Part shown: piece after piece, positions 1-8,384 of the stretch | How positions within the stretch are numbered: position 1 is the first letter of the stretch | Layout of the letters: each line of letters starts with the position of its first letter | Source: Candidatus Blautia excrementigallinarum | GTDB taxonomy: Bacteria > Bacillota > Clostridia > Lachnospirales > Lachnospiraceae | Length of the DNA: 40,215 nucleotides | Assembly: GCA_019119235.1 (NCBI GenBank) | Contig: DWXL01000015.1 | Span: forward strand, 1-40,215 | Direction of reading: 5' to 3' | Translations under genes and position numbers: made by a program | Notes under the pieces: generated by a model | Database searches by the model: none | What the model saw: only the letters and a program-made list of their open reading frames with translations | What the model was told of the DNA's origin: nothing

Positions 1-555
1 TATTTTGGCAGTATTTATATGATCGTTGTGTTCGGATTTGTAGGACTGGGGACCATAACTTCCGATGTTCAGAACGGGGCCCTGGGTTTTCTGATGACGC
101 TGCCTGTCAGGAGAAGCGATTATGTAAAAGAAAAATATCTCCTCTGTACGATGTATATTTTCTGCGGCTGGGCGTTTTCTGTCATACTTGCGGCAGTCAT
201 GTACAGAGGACGGATACTGGAGGGCGACGAGCCTTTCATAATGGTAAGTATTTTGTACGTGGTGGCGGCGCTTATAATTAATTTCCTGATGATCCCCATA
301 AATTTCCGGTTTGGTCCGGAAACTGCCAGGATCGTACTCTTTGGAGTCTTTGCCGCGATCGTTCTGGGCGTGTTCGCGGGCATGTATCTGCTGGAAAAGC
401 TCATACCGGATCATTCTTATCTTGACAAGATCGCGGAGACAATTAATGCGGTAACAGCCGGACAGCTTCTGATAGGATTTCTGGCTGTGCTGGCGGTAGA
501 AACGCTCGCGTCCTATCTCTACAGCCTGCGGGTGATAAAACGAATGGAGTTCTGA
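1..555 (+). CDS. ABC-2 type transporter permease, C-terminal part (5' truncated by window)
   Basis: The reading frame is open from base 1, so the first ATG in view (base 19) is probably internal and the gene begins upstream of the window. About 184 residues are visible. They contain four or five hydrophobic segments and a cytosolic stretch of the type TLPVRRSDYVKEKYLL, which is typical of ABC-2 family permeases (ABC2_membrane_5-like) that pair with a separate ATPase for drug or peptide export. The ATPase gene would be expected upstream, outside the window. The gene ends with ATGGAGTTCTGA, 16 bases before the -35 box of the next promoter. The substrate cannot be told from this part. Family call is by hydrophobicity pattern and motif style, so it is moderately sure. 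Confidence 0.65.
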   Translation, partial: YFGSIYMIVVFGFVGLGTITSDVQNGALGFLMTLPVRRSDYVKEKYLLCTMYIFCGWAFSVILAAVMYRGRILEGDEPFIMVSILYVVAALIINFLMIPINFRFGPETARIVLFGVFAAIVLGVFAGMYLLEKLIPDHSYLDKIAETINAVTAGQLLIGFLAVLAVETLASYLYSLRVIKRMEF

Positions 556-571
556 AAATAATTCCGGTTTC

Positions 572-600
572 TTGATTTTCCTTTACGCCGCCGATATAAT
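572..600 (+). promoter_or_regulatory. Sigma-A promoter of the DUF362 gene
   Basis: TTGATT at 572-577 and a perfect TATAAT at 595-600 are separated by 17 bases. The expected start of transcription is near 607, giving a 25-base leader to the ATG at 632. An apparent TTG start at 572 for the downstream frame is this -35 box, not an initiation codon. Confidence 0.8.
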
Positions 601-631
601 AGTGATCATAAAAGAATATGGAGAAACAGAT

Positions 632-1726
632 ATGGAAAGAAACCAGATTTATATTACATGCGGAACCGAATATCAGGAAATGACGAAAGAAATCCTTAAG
701 GAATGCGCTCTTGCGGATCTGATCGGAGACAGGAAGAAACGGATCGCCATCAAGCCCAATCTTGTCTCCGCCTCCGATCCGTCCAACGGAGCCACCACCC
801 ACAGAGAGATCCTGGCGGGTATCATGGAATACCTGCGCGGCCATGGTTTTCAGAATATTGTTCTCACCGAAGGCTCCTGGGTGGGAGAGAAGACGGCAGA
901 TGCCTTCCAGGCCTGCGGCTATCAGGAAATCTGTGAACGTTATGATGTGCCTTTTCACGACACACAGAAGGATAAGGGTGTTTCCGCTGACTGCAGCGGA
1001 ATGAAACTGAATATCTGCAGCAGCGTGGGCGATATTGATTTCCTTATTAACGTGCCTGTGTTGAAGGGCCACTGCCAGACGAAGATCACCTGTGCCCTCA
1101 AGAATATGAAGGGCCTGATCCCCAATTCAGAAAAAAGGCGTTTTCATTCTCTGGGCCTTCATAAACCCATCGCCCATCTGAACACCGCGATCCGGCAGGA
1201 CTTCATTGTTGTGGACAATATCTGCGGCGATCTGGACTTCGAGGACGGAGGGAATCCGGTTGTGATGAACCGTATCCTTGCAGGAAGGGATCCTGTGCTC
1301 ATAGACGCTTATGTCTGTCATATGATGCACTACAAAGTATCCGACGTGCCTTACGTGGAGTTGGCCGGGAAACTCGGCGTGGGATGTTCGGATATCGGGA
1401 AGGCAGATATCCGTATCTGCGGAGAGAGCATGGGAGAGCAGCTTCCCCGTTCCCGTAAAGTGGTGGAGCTTGCCGACGCGGTGGAGGAAGTGGAATCCTG
1501 CAGCGCCTGCTATGGATACTTAATCCCCGCTCTGGACAGGCTGAAACAGGAAGGTCTTCTTCAGAACCTCCATGAGAAAATCTGCATCGGACAGGGATAC
1601 CGGGGAAAAACAGGAGAACTGGGAATCGGCCACTGCACCAGAAACTTCCGCCACCATCTGGAAGGGTGCCCGCCTCTTGAGAATGATATATACAACTTCC
1701 TGAAAGAATATATACTCAATAAATAA
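632..1726 (+). CDS. DUF362 domain-containing protein
   Basis: A 364-residue protein. The start at 632 is chosen because GGAGA lies seven bases upstream and because the longer frame would run through the promoter. The sequence matches the DUF362 family in layout: an early IAIKPNLV segment, a conserved middle around LINVPVLKGHCQTKITCALKNM split by loops, and an aspartate-rich VVDNICGDLDFEDGG segment. DUF362 proteins are often fused to a 4Fe-4S ferredoxin domain; none is present here. There is only one short Cys pair (ESCSAC, near residue 294) and scattered C-terminal Cys. The biochemical role of the family is not established, though some members sit in iron-sulfur or redox loci. It is monocistronic with its own promoter and faces a convergent kinase gene. 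Confidence 0.8.
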   Translation: MERNQIYITCGTEYQEMTKEILKECALADLIGDRKKRIAIKPNLVSASDPSNGATTHREILAGIMEYLRGHGFQNIVLTEGSWVGEKTADAFQACGYQEICERYDVPFHDTQKDKGVSADCSGMKLNICSSVGDIDFLINVPVLKGHCQTKITCALKNMKGLIPNSEKRRFHSLGLHKPIAHLNTAIRQDFIVVDNICGDLDFEDGGNPVVMNRILAGRDPVLIDAYVCHMMHYKVSDVPYVELAGKLGVGCSDIGKADIRICGESMGEQLPRSRKVVELADAVEEVESCSACYGYLIPALDRLKQEGLLQNLHEKICIGQGYRGKTGELGIGHCTRNFRHHLEGCPPLENDIYNFLKEYILNK

Positions 1727-1895
1727 TACCTGGATTTGCAGACTGTGAATTGAACCTGTTACAGGATATCCTGAAAAGAAATTACATTAGACCAATCAGA
1801 CTTGAATCAAACACCAGAAATTAAATAATTGTATTTGAACTAAAAAATAATACAAAGCGACAAATAAAATTCTGATATAAAGTTAAAGAAAAATA

Positions 1896-1996
1896 TTTCC
1901 TCAGGGAACGTCCGCAGCGCCGGCACTTCACGAATGCGAAGCATGAGTGTTAGTACCGCTGCGCGAGGATCAAGTGCGAACGGTTCCCTGAGGAAA
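1896..1996. repeat. ~100-nt inverted-repeat element between convergent genes
   Basis: A perfect 14-bp arm (TTTCCTCAGGGAAC, 1896-1909) is mirrored at 1983-1996. Inside, CGCAGCG (1913-1919) can pair with CGCTGCG (1957-1963), and GCACTT (1923-1928) with AAGTGC (1972-1977), so two alternative inner folds exist. The right arm is followed by CTTTTTT at about 1998-2004 and the left arm is preceded by A-rich sequence, so it may end transcription from both sides. Its GC-rich body stands out from the AT-rich DNA around it, which suggests a REP/MITE-like dispersed element. The remaining gap (1727-1895) is AT-rich with no gene seen. Confidence 0.6.
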
Positions 1997-2015
1997 ACTT
2001 TTTTACATAATTATA

Positions 2016-2612
2016 TCAGAAATCCCTTGCAGCCTCCGTCAGGATCTCCAGAATCTGATCCTCCGTAAACCGGCTGCTGTCCAGACAGATATCATACTGG
2101 CTGAGATCCGTCCATTTCTCATCCGTGAAGAATTCATAATACGCCCGTCTCTGCTTATCCATGTTCTTCACCATTTTGCGCGCGCTTTTTTCTTCCCGGC
2201 CTGTGCGGGCCCTGATGTTGCGTACACGGAGATCGAAGGGGGCATGGATAAATACGGTGAGAGATTTGTCTCTCAGGATATGATTGGCGCACCGTCCTAC
2301 GATAACGCAGTTGCCTTTCTCCGCAAGGGAGAGAATGATATTACGCTGGATCTCAAAAAGCACATCGTTCATTGGAATCGCATAATATTCCGGACTGATC
2401 TGGATCTCATGATCCACAGAGAATCGCCACTGGTTGGGCTTCTTCTCATCCACACTTGCAAACTGGTCAAATGGAACCTGCTTTTCTTTGCTGGCCATTT
2501 CGATCAGTTCCTTGTCATAAAAGGAATAACCAAGTTTATCGGCCAGCGCTTTTCCGATCACGCGGCCGCCGCTTCCATACATACGGTTAATGGTAATAAT
2601 GTGTTTACTCAT
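2016..2612 (-). CDS. Cytidylate kinase-like family protein
   Basis: A 198-residue cytosolic protein of the Cytidylate_kin2 group. The N-terminus carries a P-loop variant, ITINRMYGSGGRVIGKALA, followed by LGYSFYDKELIEMAS, the usual signature of these small kinase-like proteins that are widespread in clostridia. It ends with ILTEAARDF. The start is supported by GGGAGG seven bases upstream of the ATG on the minus strand. An extended -10 (TGGTATGAT, minus strand, near 2660) may serve as promoter, but no good -35 is seen. The physiological nucleotide substrate is not known for this subgroup, and a housekeeping cmk is normally encoded elsewhere, so a CMP-kinase function should not be assumed. Confidence 0.8.
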   Translation of the reverse strand: MSKHIITINRMYGSGGRVIGKALADKLGYSFYDKELIEMASKEKQVPFDQFASVDEKKPNQWRFSVDHEIQISPEYYAIPMNDVLFEIQRNIILSLAEKGNCVIVGRCANHILRDKSLTVFIHAPFDLRVRNIRARTGREEKSARKMVKNMDKQRRAYYEFFTDEKWTDLSQYDICLDSSRFTEDQILEILTEAARDF

Positions 2613-2893
2613 ATGAAGTCCTCCCTTCTGAAGCTTTCTTTATATTTGTCTTAATCATACCATATTTATCAGACAATATCTATAAGAAAAAAAGAAAAAA
2701 CTGAAATTGTATTGTTGAAAATATATATATAAAAATGTCAAAATAGGGAATAGCATGTCGATGGCTTTTTCTTGACCATAGGTCAGAGGAAGTTTATAAT
2801 ACAGTTATCCCCAAAAGAAAAGATGAAATTGACTTTTTTTTACATTTTTTATGGATAAAACTGGTAAATTTGCCTATACCGGGAAAAAATTAC

Positions 2894-2922
2894 TTGACAT
2901 ATGAAGTCTTATTAAATATAAT
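2894..2922 (+). promoter_or_regulatory. Consensus sigma-A promoter of the SleB-like gene
   Basis: Perfect TTGACA (2894-2899) and perfect TATAAT (2917-2922) with 17-base spacing. It lies in the AT-rich 427-base gap 2613-3039, in which no gene was seen. The 5' leader would be about 110 bases long. A sigma-A rather than sporulation-sigma promoter suggests vegetative expression. Confidence 0.85.
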
Positions 2923-3039
2923 TTTCTTATGCATTACAAAAATGTTACAAAATAATAAATATTATATAATGCTGAAATTAAGAAAAAGCATTGTTTATAT
3001 AAAAATAACATTATTAAAAATGCAAGGAATATCGGAGTT

Positions 3040-3945
3040 ATGAGAATCAGGAAATTACCAGTAAACCGTAAAAAAATTGAAAGAAAAAAGAAAGGGAATC
3101 CCTCAGTTCACGGCATAGTCTCTCTGACCATATGCGGTCTGACTGTGATTGCTCTTTCTGTAGGATGCAGGATAGCGGGCAGCGAAGAGGAAAACGAGGT
3201 ATATGCCGCATCAGAACCGGTTTTCCACACCGTGGACTATGATCTTCCGACAGGTATTGCAGGTGTTGCATCAGGCATAAGCGCTGCGCCGGAAGAAGGA
3301 TCTACCATTTACCGGATCGGAACATCCTGTGAACATGTGGTGGTGGGCCAGCGTATACAGAAAGTTGAGAAAACCGCACGTGAGCTGAATGTCAGCGCTT
3401 CCATGGAAGCTGCGGTAGAAGACCTTGATTCCAAAGCAGTTTCACTGGCTTCCTCCGCAACCATGATGTCGGATACAGATTACCAGAATCTTCTGCATAT
3501 TGTAGAGGCTGAGGCCGGCACCGAAGATGTCAAGGGCCGTGTTCTTATTGCCAATGTGATCATGAATCGTGTGAAGCATCCGGAATTTCCGGATACTGTT
3601 TCCGAAGTGATCTGGGAATATGACAATGGAGTGGCTCAGTTTTCTCCTATTGCCGACGGAAGGATCGGAGAAGTGACAGTATCCGATGAGACCAGAGAAG
3701 CAGTAAAACAGGCTCTCGAAGGAGTTGATTATTCGGAAGGAGCTCTCTTTTTCATTCAGAAATCAGCTGCGGAAAAACATAATATCGACTGGTTTGAAAA
3801 AGATCTGAAATGGCTTTTCAAACACGGAGTGCATGAATTCTATACTTATCCGGACGAGGTTTCCGGAAATGAAGAAGAAAACGACAGCAATACACAGGAA
3901 ACAGAAGATCTTGTGCAGATGGTCGAGACAGATGCAAAGGAATGA
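3040..3945 (+). CDS. SleB-like cell wall hydrolase (Hydrolase_2 domain)
   Basis: A 301-residue secreted or membrane-anchored protein. Basic residues at 1-22 are followed by one hydrophobic segment (about 27-43), then a low-complexity linker (50-145) and the hydrolase domain at about 150-275, starting with LLHIVEAEAGTEDVKG and including GRVLIANVIMNRV and FSPIADGRIG. The glutamate in the EAEAG context corresponds to the catalytic acid of SleB/CwlJ-type lytic enzymes acting on spore cortex peptidoglycan. The C-terminal 25 residues are acidic. SleB itself acts in germination, but the strong sigma-A promoter and the N-terminal anchor fit a general wall hydrolase too. The ribosome site is poor (CGGAG only two bases from ATG; AAGGA about 11 bases away). 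Confidence 0.85.
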   Translation: MRIRKLPVNRKKIERKKKGNPSVHGIVSLTICGLTVIALSVGCRIAGSEEENEVYAASEPVFHTVDYDLPTGIAGVASGISAAPEEGSTIYRIGTSCEHVVVGQRIQKVEKTARELNVSASMEAAVEDLDSKAVSLASSATMMSDTDYQNLLHIVEAEAGTEDVKGRVLIANVIMNRVKHPEFPDTVSEVIWEYDNGVAQFSPIADGRIGEVTVSDETREAVKQALEGVDYSEGALFFIQKSAAEKHNIDWFEKDLKWLFKHGVHEFYTYPDEVSGNEEENDSNTQETEDLVQMVETDAKE

Positions 3946-3956
3946 CGGACAGGAAC

Positions 3957-3995
3957 GCCCTGCGGAGTGAATATAACACTGCCGCAGGGCTTTTT
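3957..3995 (+). terminator. Rho-independent terminator after the SleB-like gene
   Basis: GCCCTGCGG (3957-3965) pairs with CCGCAGGGC (3982-3990), and the inner AGTG/CACT pair extends the stem; TTTTT follows at once. Confidence 0.9.
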
Positions 3996-4100
3996 ATATT
4001 TTTTATGGAATTTTATATTAGAACATGATACAATGATGCAGAAAAATACTGCAGCGTCCTGTGGACGCCAGGAATCAGAGAAAGGCAGGAATATTGTGTG

Positions 4101-5597
4101 ATGCAGATATTATATAAAAGTACAAGAGGAAACGGTGAAACAGTAACGGCTTCTCAGGCAATACTGAAGGGACTTTCTGAGGACGGCGGCCTGTTCGTGC
4201 CTGTGAGTATCCCGAAACTGGATATTCCGCTGGGCCGTCTTGCAAAGATGACTTATCAGGAAACGGCATATGAAGTTATGAGCCGCTTTCTTACAGATTA
4301 TACGGAAGAAGAACTTAAAAACTGTATTGCCGGAGCATATGATTCCAAATTCGATACAGAGGAGATCGCGCCTCTTCACAAAACAGGAGACGGAGTTTAT
4401 TTTCTGGAGTTGTTCCACGGAGCGACGATCGCCTTTAAAGACATGGCTCTTTCCATCCTCCCGTACCTGATGACTACGGCAGCGAAGAAAAATAATGTCA
4501 AAAATGAGATCGTGATCCTTACAGCCACTTCCGGAGATACAGGTAAGGCGGCGATGGCAGGTTTTGCTGATGTTCCTGGTACCAGGATCATCGTATTCTA
4601 TCCCAAACACGGCGTCAGTCCTGTCCAGGAGAAGCAGATGGTAACTCAGAAAGGCAATAACACCTATGTGGTTGGCATTACCGGCAATTTTGACGACGCC
4701 CAGACAGCAGTGAAGAAGATGTTCAATGATCCGGAGATGGCATCGGAACTGCATGAGGCAGGATATCAGTTTTCTTCCGCAAACTCGATCAATATCGGAC
4801 GTCTTATACCTCAGATCGTGTATTATGTATATGCTTACGGCAGACTGCTGAAATCAGGAGAGATCCGTGAGGGAGACAGGATCAATATCACTGTTCCCAC
4901 AGGAAACTTCGGCAATATTCTTGCCGCTTACTATGCGAAGCTGATGGGACTTCCGGTAAACAGGCTGATCTGTGCATCTAATGAAAATAAAGTGCTTTTT
5001 GATTTCTTCCGTACAGGAACCTATGATAGAAAGAGAGATTTCATTCTGACGTCCTCTCCGTCCATGGATATTCTGATCTCCAGCAACCTGGAGCGTCTGA
5101 TCTACCGGCTTACGGGTGAGGATTCTCAGAAGTGCCGCGAGCTTATGGAGGCTTTAAGCTCAGGAGGCGAGTATACCATCACGGAAGAGATGAGGAAGGG
5201 ACTGGCTGATTTTTACGGCAATTTTCTCAGCGAAGGGGAGACCAGGGAAGCGATCAGCGCTACTTATTATGGTTCCGGATATGTGATCGATCCACATACC
5301 GCAGTGGCGGCAGGCGTTTATCAGAAATATCTCCGGGATACGCAAGATCATACACCGGTAGTCATAGCGTCCACCGCAAGCCCATATAAATTTACAAGAA
5401 GCGTGATGGACGCTGTTTCCGACAGGTATGAAGGACTGGATGATTTTGCCCTTGTGGACGCGCTTTCCGCTCTTACAGGTATTCCTGTTCCCAGGGCAGT
5501 GGAAGAGATCCGGACGGCGCCAGTGCTTCACGATACGGTGATAGACGCCTGTGAAATGCCGGAAACCGTTAGAAAGATTCTTGGAATAAAATGTTGA
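4101..5597 (+). CDS. thrC: Threonine synthase
   Basis: A 498-residue PLP enzyme that converts O-phosphohomoserine to threonine, the last step of threonine biosynthesis. The family N-terminus (LYKSTRG, then LKGLSEDGGLFVP) is present. The PLP-binding lysine lies in HGATIAFKDMAL at about residue 113, TATSGDTGKAAMAGF is the conserved serine/threonine-rich segment, and VPTGNFGNILAAYYAK is the phosphate-binding glycine loop. Length fits the roughly 500-residue bacterial/yeast type. ATG at 4101 is preferred to the adjacent in-frame GTG at 4098. An extended -10 (TGATACAAT, ending 4034) is the likely promoter. Its TGA stop (5595-5597) overlaps the -35 box of the 6S RNA promoter. Confidence 0.96.
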   Translation: MQILYKSTRGNGETVTASQAILKGLSEDGGLFVPVSIPKLDIPLGRLAKMTYQETAYEVMSRFLTDYTEEELKNCIAGAYDSKFDTEEIAPLHKTGDGVYFLELFHGATIAFKDMALSILPYLMTTAAKKNNVKNEIVILTATSGDTGKAAMAGFADVPGTRIIVFYPKHGVSPVQEKQMVTQKGNNTYVVGITGNFDDAQTAVKKMFNDPEMASELHEAGYQFSSANSINIGRLIPQIVYYVYAYGRLLKSGEIREGDRINITVPTGNFGNILAAYYAKLMGLPVNRLICASNENKVLFDFFRTGTYDRKRDFILTSSPSMDILISSNLERLIYRLTGEDSQKCRELMEALSSGGEYTITEEMRKGLADFYGNFLSEGETREAISATYYGSGYVIDPHTAVAAGVYQKYLRDTQDHTPVVIASTASPYKFTRSVMDAVSDRYEGLDDFALVDALSALTGIPVPRAVEEIRTAPVLHDTVIDACEMPETVRKILGIKC

Positions 5598-5622
5598 AAA
5601 AACGTAAATAATAGAGTACAAT
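5594..5622 (+). promoter_or_regulatory. Promoter of 6S RNA
   Basis: TTGAAA (5594-5599) and TACAAT (5617-5622) are 17 bases apart. The -35 overlaps the thrC stop codon. Predicted transcription start is near 5629, eight bases before the closing stem of the RNA. Confidence 0.8.
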
Positions 5623-5628
5623 TAAATT

Positions 5629-5812
5629 AACAGAAATCCTGGAATGTGCGATACCCCTTCAGTTTTTGAACCTACATCGACATTAAGGGAATCCAATATC
5701 GCAGATGTAATGTCAGACCTCTCGTTGTGGTAGGCAGCGCATCCTGTTGAGGACACCCACCTGGCTGCGGCTAGGAGTCAAAAAGAAGGGAACGGCATTC
5801 CGGGACTTCCAG
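5629..5812 (+). ncRNA. ssrS: 6S RNA (RNA polymerase regulator)
   Basis: No gene fits here. The stretch is bounded by a promoter and a terminator and folds as a long rod. The closing stem pairs TCCTGGAATG (5637-5646) with CATTCCGGGA (5796-5805), allowing one G-U. Internal segments TTGAACCTACAT (left strand) and ACACCCACCTGGCTGCGG followed by CTAGGAGTCAAAA (right strand) are of the kind seen in clostridial 6S RNAs. Length (about 180 nt) is right. 6S RNA mimics an open promoter and binds sigma-A RNA polymerase in stationary phase. The call is from recalled consensus and the fold; a covariance-model search would settle it. Confidence 0.85.
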
Positions 5813-5819
5813 AAAAGAC

Positions 5820-5844
5820 GAGCCATCTGTATGGCTCTTTTTTT
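5820..5844 (+). terminator. Terminator of 6S RNA
   Basis: GAGCCAT (5820-5826), a CTGT loop and ATGGCTC (5831-5837), followed by seven T. Confidence 0.9.
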
Positions 5845-5881
5845 AAAGAAAAAAGCTGTAATGTATGGGAGGAATTTAAAA

Positions 5882-6931
5882 ATGGTTACAGAAAAACTTT
5901 TTGACAGTCTCCCCTCAGGGGAGAAGGTTACAGCCTACCGTCTGGAGAACAGCCGTGGCGCTTACGCGGAAGTACTGGATTACGGCGCGATTCTCCGCGT
6001 GCTCTGCGTACCTGACAGGAATGGCGACCTGACAGATGTCGTACTTGGATATGATTCCATAGAAGGATACCTTACTAACGGATGCTTTTTCGGAGCGACC
6101 ATCGGCCGGAGCGGAAACAGGATAGCAGGCGGGAAATTCATCCTGGACGGCAGAGAAGTGGTACTTGCGAAAAATGAGGGCGAAAACAATCTTCACAGTG
6201 GCCCGGACGGATTTGAGAAGAAGATGTGGAGCGCGCAGACAGACAGCGATAAGAACCGCGTTACATTTTCCAGGATCAGTCCGGACGGTGAGAACGGTTT
6301 CCCGGGAGAACTTGATGTTTCCGTTACATATGAACTTACAGACGACAACGAACTTCGTATCGTTTATGAGGGGATCTGTGACCAGACCACAGTTGCCAAT
6401 ATGACGAACCACTCTTATTTCAATCTTTCCGGCGAAGGAAGCGGAGACGTTCTTGATCAGTATCTGACGATCCATGCGCAGTCTTATACTCCTGTGCGGG
6501 AAGATTCCATTCCCCTGGGAGAGAATGCACCGGTAGAGGGAACGCCTATGGATTTTCGCAGGGAAAAGACTATCGGACAGGATATTAACGCCGATTTCCT
6601 GCAGCTGAAGCACACGGGTGGATTTGACCATAACTATGTAACGGACGGATATAATATGGCTGAGATCCGTGAGATTGCCGCGGCCCGCTCCGAAAAGACG
6701 GGAATCCATATGGAAGTGCTTACGGACTGTCCATGTGTACAGTTCTATGCCGGCAATTTTGTGGATAATGAAAAAGGCAAAAATGGCCATGTGTATGGGA
6801 AACGGAACGGTTTCTGCCTGGAGACACAGGTGGAACCAAACGCCGTCAACGTACCCGATTTTCATTCTCCGGTCCTGAATAAAGGAGAGAAATATTATTC
6901 CGAAACAGTCTACCGTTTTTTCGCAAAATAA
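5882..6931 (+). CDS. galM: Aldose 1-epimerase (mutarotase)
   Basis: A 349-residue cytosolic enzyme interconverting alpha and beta anomers of galactose, glucose and similar sugars. Family marks seen: GATIGRSGNRIAGGKF (about residues 73-88), NNLHSGPDGF (105-114), the catalytic-histidine segment NMTNHSYFNLSGEG (about 175-188), a substrate-binding KHTGGFDHNY (about 245) and a late CLETQVEPNAVN with the catalytic glutamate. The start is fixed by GGGAGGAA at 5868-5875 upstream of ATG 5882; the longer open frame to 5747 crosses the 6S RNA and its terminator and is rejected. No promoter is obvious between the 6S terminator and the gene, so read-through or a weak promoter at 5845-5870 must be supposed. 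Confidence 0.95.
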   Translation: MVTEKLFDSLPSGEKVTAYRLENSRGAYAEVLDYGAILRVLCVPDRNGDLTDVVLGYDSIEGYLTNGCFFGATIGRSGNRIAGGKFILDGREVVLAKNEGENNLHSGPDGFEKKMWSAQTDSDKNRVTFSRISPDGENGFPGELDVSVTYELTDDNELRIVYEGICDQTTVANMTNHSYFNLSGEGSGDVLDQYLTIHAQSYTPVREDSIPLGENAPVEGTPMDFRREKTIGQDINADFLQLKHTGGFDHNYVTDGYNMAEIREIAAARSEKTGIHMEVLTDCPCVQFYAGNFVDNEKGKNGHVYGKRNGFCLETQVEPNAVNVPDFHSPVLNKGEKYYSETVYRFFAK

Positions 6932-6967
6932 ACGGAGGATTTTTTTCAGAAAAAACTGCCATGTTTT

Positions 6968-7014
6968 CTGGTTTTCTTCATATACTTTTTATATGAGGAA
7001 AACCAGATTTTTTT
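6968..7014 (+). terminator. Strong stem-loop with T-run overlapping the next gene's start
   Basis: A 17-bp stem (6968-6984 with 6990-7006, one G-U, five-base loop) is followed by seven T (7008-7014). It has the form of a rho-independent terminator for galM, yet the ATG at 6993 of the next gene lies in its right arm. Confidence 0.8.
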
Positions 7015-8306
7015 GTATGTGCAGAATTATGATGCTTCTGTTTCTGGCAGGAATGATAACCGTGAACGGAGTGCTGGCAGAACAGGCAGATCAGAAAAGT
7101 GAATATCTTGCTGATTTAAAAAAACAGATGCAGCAGGAAAAAACTCGGCCGGGGGAGACGATACAGGGAGAGGTAAGTACTTCTCCTGTAGAGCAAAATA
7201 AAACAGTAGAAACAAAAACGGGTGGTGAAGAACCTATGATCAGAGTACTTCTTATGGATTCCGGCTATAATTCCTATTTCCATCCGGAGCTTGTCTTTGT
7301 CTGCAATGGGAAAGAAACTGTTTATACTCCGGAAACTGTTAAAGCCGAAGGCGGCTCTGTCACCGTACCCGAATGCGGAGATGGGATCCGGATCACTTCT
7401 ATCAGGCGACAGAACGGTAATCCCGTTTATGAAGGCTCTCTTCATATCATGGCAAAAGAAGAGGGGATCGTGGCTGTAAACGAACTGCCTCTGGAAAGTT
7501 ATCTCAGGGCTGTGGTCCCCAGTGAGATGCCGTCAGGATATGAAAAGGAGGCGCTGAAGGCTCAGGCGGTCTGCGCCAGGACCTATGCATGGATACATAT
7601 GCAGGAGCATGGCCTAGAGGAATACGGGGCGGACGTGGATGACAGCGTGAACTATCAGGTGTATCAGAATATACCTCCACAGGAAAGCACCACAGAGGCG
7701 GTTCAGGAGACAAAGGGACAGATTTTGTGTCAGAACGGAGAGCCGGTGGAAACATATTATTTTTCCACATCTGCCGGAGTTACCAGTACAGACGAGATCT
7801 GGGGCGCTGACACCGCCGCTTCCTATCTGAAAAGCGTGCCCTGTGAGTTTGACAGTGAAGAACCATGGAGCCGCTGGCAGGTGGAAATCCCCTGGCAGAA
7901 TCTGGAGGACAGCGTAGAAAAAGAGACCGGACAGCCCGGAAGTCTTATCGGGATATCCATAACGGAAAAACAGGAAAGCGGTGCGGTCACAGGTCTTGCG
8001 GCGATAACAGAAACGGGAACGCTGGATCTGGAAGATGAGTATTCCATTCGGGAATTCCTTTCTCCGGCGGGGTGTGTCATAACGGAAAAAGACGGAACCG
8101 GAACGGAAGGAGGAACGCTTCTTCCGAGTTCATATTTTGAACTGACTGTTGTTCCGCAAAAATCGGTTATTGTTACAGGAGGAGGATATGGCCACGGGGT
8201 GGGAATGAGTCAGAACGGGGCGAATGAGATGGCAAAGCAGGGCTATGACTATGAAGAAATCCTAGATTATTTTTATAAAGATGTGGAATTAGAGCAGATT
8301 TCCTGA
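6993..8306 (+). CDS. SpoIID/LytB domain protein
   Basis: A 437-residue secreted protein. MRKTRFF and the hydrophobic run that follows (residues 1-29, ending GVLA) form a signal peptide. The SpoIID domain occupies about 155-430: NELPLESYLRAVVPSEMP, then EALKAQAVCARTYA, and near the end GGYGHGVGMSQNGANEMA. SpoIID is a lytic transglycosylase that strips glycan during spore engulfment; LytB-like members also modify autolysins. The first ATG (6993) gives the best signal peptide, but it sits inside the terminator hairpin and lacks a Shine-Dalgarno sequence; 7017, 7029 and 7032 are alternative ATGs, also without one. A possible -10 (TATACT, 6981-6986) would start RNA at about 6993, which would make the message leaderless. 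Confidence 0.88.
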   Translation: MRKTRFFCMCRIMMLLFLAGMITVNGVLAEQADQKSEYLADLKKQMQQEKTRPGETIQGEVSTSPVEQNKTVETKTGGEEPMIRVLLMDSGYNSYFHPELVFVCNGKETVYTPETVKAEGGSVTVPECGDGIRITSIRRQNGNPVYEGSLHIMAKEEGIVAVNELPLESYLRAVVPSEMPSGYEKEALKAQAVCARTYAWIHMQEHGLEEYGADVDDSVNYQVYQNIPPQESTTEAVQETKGQILCQNGEPVETYYFSTSAGVTSTDEIWGADTAASYLKSVPCEFDSEEPWSRWQVEIPWQNLEDSVEKETGQPGSLIGISITEKQESGAVTGLAAITETGTLDLEDEYSIREFLSPAGCVITEKDGTGTEGGTLLPSSYFELTVVPQKSVIVTGGGYGHGVGMSQNGANEMAKQGYDYEEILDYFYKDVELEQIS

Positions 8307-8309
8307 CGC

Positions 8310-8338
8310 TTGCCACTGTACATGTTTCATGGTATGAT
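8310..8338 (+). promoter_or_regulatory. Promoter of the YihY-family gene
   Basis: TTGCCA (8310-8315), 17 bases, then TATGAT (8333-8338) preceded by TGG, giving an extended -10. Transcription should start about 8345, 40 bases before the ATG. Confidence 0.8.
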
Positions 8339-8384
8339 AAAGGGAGCATTGTTCACTGACGCATAGCGGAGCAGGAGAAGAACT

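Noticed and set aside
572-631. TTG start at 572 for the DUF362 gene
   Set aside because: This TTG is the -35 box of a 17-base-spaced promoter; the ribosome site points to ATG 632.
5747-5881. N-terminal extension of galM from 5747
   Set aside because: It would translate the 3' part of 6S RNA and its terminator; a good ribosome site precedes ATG 5882.
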